Part shown: positions 5,749 through 7,046 of the stretch, piece by piece
Layout: the number at the start of each line of letters is the position of its first letter
How positions within the stretch are numbered: position 1 is the stretch's first letter
Assembly (NCBI GenBank): GCA_046155505.1
Contig: JBJXFK010000304.1
Coordinates: 1 to 7,046, forward strand
Length of the DNA stretch: 7,046 nucleotides
Direction: 5' to 3'
Source: JBJXFK01 sp046155505
Lineage (GTDB): Bacteria > Planctomycetota > Phycisphaerae > UBA1845 > Fen-1342
Notes under the pieces: generated by a model
Told to the model about the DNA's origin: nothing
The model's input: only the letters and a program-made list of their open reading frames with translations
The model's database searches: none
Translations under genes and position numbers: made by a program

Positions 5749-7044
5749 ATGCGTAAGAACTATGTGCTCGACGCGAATGTGTTGATCCACGATCCGCATT
5801 CCGTTTTTCGGTTCGTCGATAACGTTGTCATCATCCCCGTCGGAGTCATCCGCGAACTCGATCGCTTCAAACGCGAACAGACCGATCGTGGCGTGAGTGC
5901 GCGACAGGTCATCCGCATTCTCGACGGTCTGCGCGGCGATCACGGCCTCGCCGGCGGCGTCGATCTGGAGAACGGCGGGCGGCTACGCGTTTATTGCGAC
6001 CCCGAAAAGGCGATGGCCAACGACAACCTGCACGCCGACACCGAAATGTTGCGGACGGCGGCGGCCATTCGCGATGCCGAGCCGGCGATGCCGGTCATCA
6101 TCGTTACGAAGGATATCAGCCTGCGCATCCGTGCCGACGCGGCGGGATTGCGCGCCGAGGATTACGAATCCGATCGCGTGCTGCTGTCGGACGTGTATGC
6201 CGGGCATACCGAGCTGACCTTGACGCACGATCAGATCAGCGAGTTCAAGCACGCCGGCGAACTCATGTTGCCGGGGCTGGCGCTGTCGCCTAACGAGTAT
6301 GTCCTGCTGAAAATCGCCGACAGCAAGAACGGGTCGGCTCTCGGACGCTTCGACGGTCGCGGTCGGATTCGCGCGCTGCAAAGCGAAGAGTCGCTCTGGG
6401 GCATCAAGCCGCGAAACAAGGAGCAGTATTTTGCGATGGACGCGCTGCTCGACGACAACGTCAAGCTGGTCACGCTGCTCGGTAAAGCGGGCACGGGCAA
6501 GACGCTGATCGCGATGGCCGCCGCGCTGCATCTGACGCTCAAGAAAAAGCGCTATCGCGGCATGCTCGTCTGCCGCCCGATCGTGCCGGTCGGGCGCGAC
6601 ATCGGCTATCTGCCCGGCGACATTGGGCAGAAGCTCGACCCGTGGCTCAAGCCGGTGGCCGACACAGTGGAGTTTCTGCTCGACAGCGGCGGGGCGGTGA
6701 AAGGGCACAATGACGTTGACGCGTTGATCGATTCGGGTGTGATCGAGATTCAGCCGCTGACGTACATTCGCGGGCGGAGCATCGCGAATCGCTTCGCCGT
6801 GATCGACGAAGCCCAAAATCTCACGCCACTCGAAGTGAAAACGATCATCACCCGCATGGGCACGGCGGCGAAGATAGTGCTGACCGGCGATCCGTTCCAG
6901 ATCGACAATCCATATGTCGACGGCAACAGCAACGGGTTTACATATTTGGTCAATCGCTTCCGCGATCAAGAAATCGCGGCTCATGTGGAATTGCGCAAGG
7001 GCGAGCGCAGCCAATTGGCAGAGCTGGCCGCGAATCTGCTGTAG
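5749..7044 (+). CDS. PIN-PhoH family protein (RNA-acting ATPase with N-terminal nuclease domain)
   Basis: The protein has 431 residues, complete to the TAG near the window end. Residues 1-145 are a PIN ribonuclease domain: VLDANVLIHDP with D8, E36 in IRELDRFK, acidic residues in NDNLHADTE (91-99), and VTKDISLRIRADAAGL with D122. Residues 215-430 are the PhoH ATPase: Walker A GKAGTGKT (245-252), the RPIVPVGRDIGYLPGD signature (276-291), Walker B VIDEAQN (351-357) and LTGDPFQID (378-386). The architecture is that of mycobacterial PhoH2 and B. subtilis YlaK. PhoH2 has been shown to unwind and cut RNA, so a role in RNA turnover or stress response is likely. No hydrophobic segment is present, so it should be cytoplasmic. 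The start is the ATG at 5749. A TTG at 5725 is in frame, but the family begins with the short lead into VLDANVLIHDP, as here. The operon partner, if any, lies beyond the window. Confidence 0.92.
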   Translation: MRKNYVLDANVLIHDPHSVFRFVDNVVIIPVGVIRELDRFKREQTDRGVSARQVIRILDGLRGDHGLAGGVDLENGGRLRVYCDPEKAMANDNLHADTEMLRTAAAIRDAEPAMPVIIVTKDISLRIRADAAGLRAEDYESDRVLLSDVYAGHTELTLTHDQISEFKHAGELMLPGLALSPNEYVLLKIADSKNGSALGRFDGRGRIRALQSEESLWGIKPRNKEQYFAMDALLDDNVKLVTLLGKAGTGKTLIAMAAALHLTLKKKRYRGMLVCRPIVPVGRDIGYLPGDIGQKLDPWLKPVADTVEFLLDSGGAVKGHNDVDALIDSGVIEIQPLTYIRGRSIANRFAVIDEAQNLTPLEVKTIITRMGTAAKIVLTGDPFQIDNPYVDGNSNGFTYLVNRFRDQEIAAHVELRKGERSQLAELAANLL

Positions 7045-7046
7045 CG

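Noticed and set aside
5983..7014. Open frame of 343 codons antisense to the PIN-PhoH gene
   Set aside because: It lies wholly inside a well-recognised gene, its protein is rich in Arg/His/Gln/Ala with no motif, and such antisense frames are expected in GC-rich DNA with strong third-position bias.

Overview
The window is GC-rich, chromosomal-looking bacterial DNA with seven protein-coding genes. I see no RNA genes, transposons or CRISPR arrays. The mix of genes suggests a Gram-negative-type bacterium, and my best guess is the Planctomycetota (Phycisphaerae-like) or a neighbouring phylum. The pointers are pseudopilin-type genes with a large beta-rich PilX-like protein, a Tat component, a fused YrdC-phosphatase gene and a PIN-PhoH protein. 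This assignment is inference from gene style; no rRNA or other marker is present.

Layout. Positions 1-2233 (+) hold the end of a surface-appendage or type II secretion cluster. It comprises a 5'-truncated pseudopilin-like gene and, starting just past its stop codon, a 586-residue PilX/GspK-like protein carrying a carbohydrate-binding-module-like insert. Positions 2240-3388 (-) encode a cytoplasmic PAS/HD-GYP protein, probably a cyclic-di-GMP phosphodiesterase. It converges on the pilus gene with only six bases between the stop codons. Positions 3567-3854 (-) encode a TatA-family protein, upstream of the HD-GYP gene and on the same strand, with a 178-base gap between them.

Positions 3855-4097 are a divergent intergenic region. 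It has a good sigma70-type promoter reading right, a weaker -10-like element reading left, and a GC hairpin. Positions 4098-5661 (+) form a two-gene operon. The first gene is a fusion of a YrdC/Sua5-type domain with a low-molecular-weight protein phosphatase. The second is rpiB, overlapping it by 20 bases. The order YrdC, phosphatase, rpiB matches ywlC-(ywlD)-ywlE-ywlF of Bacillus subtilis, but here the first two are one polypeptide. Positions 5749-7044 (+) encode a complete PIN-PhoH protein, an RNA-related ATPase/nuclease. It is separated from rpiB by a perfect 15-base inverted repeat and may be translated from a very short leader.

The points most worth a second look are: (1) the fusion protein, whose YrdC half has lost most of the conserved Lys-Arg-Ser-Asn set while its phosphatase half is intact; (2) the sugar-binding-like module in the pilus protein; and (3) the palindrome upstream of phoH. 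Nothing here amounts to a clear new defence or mobile system. Most of the window is housekeeping or signalling genes in an unusual arrangement.
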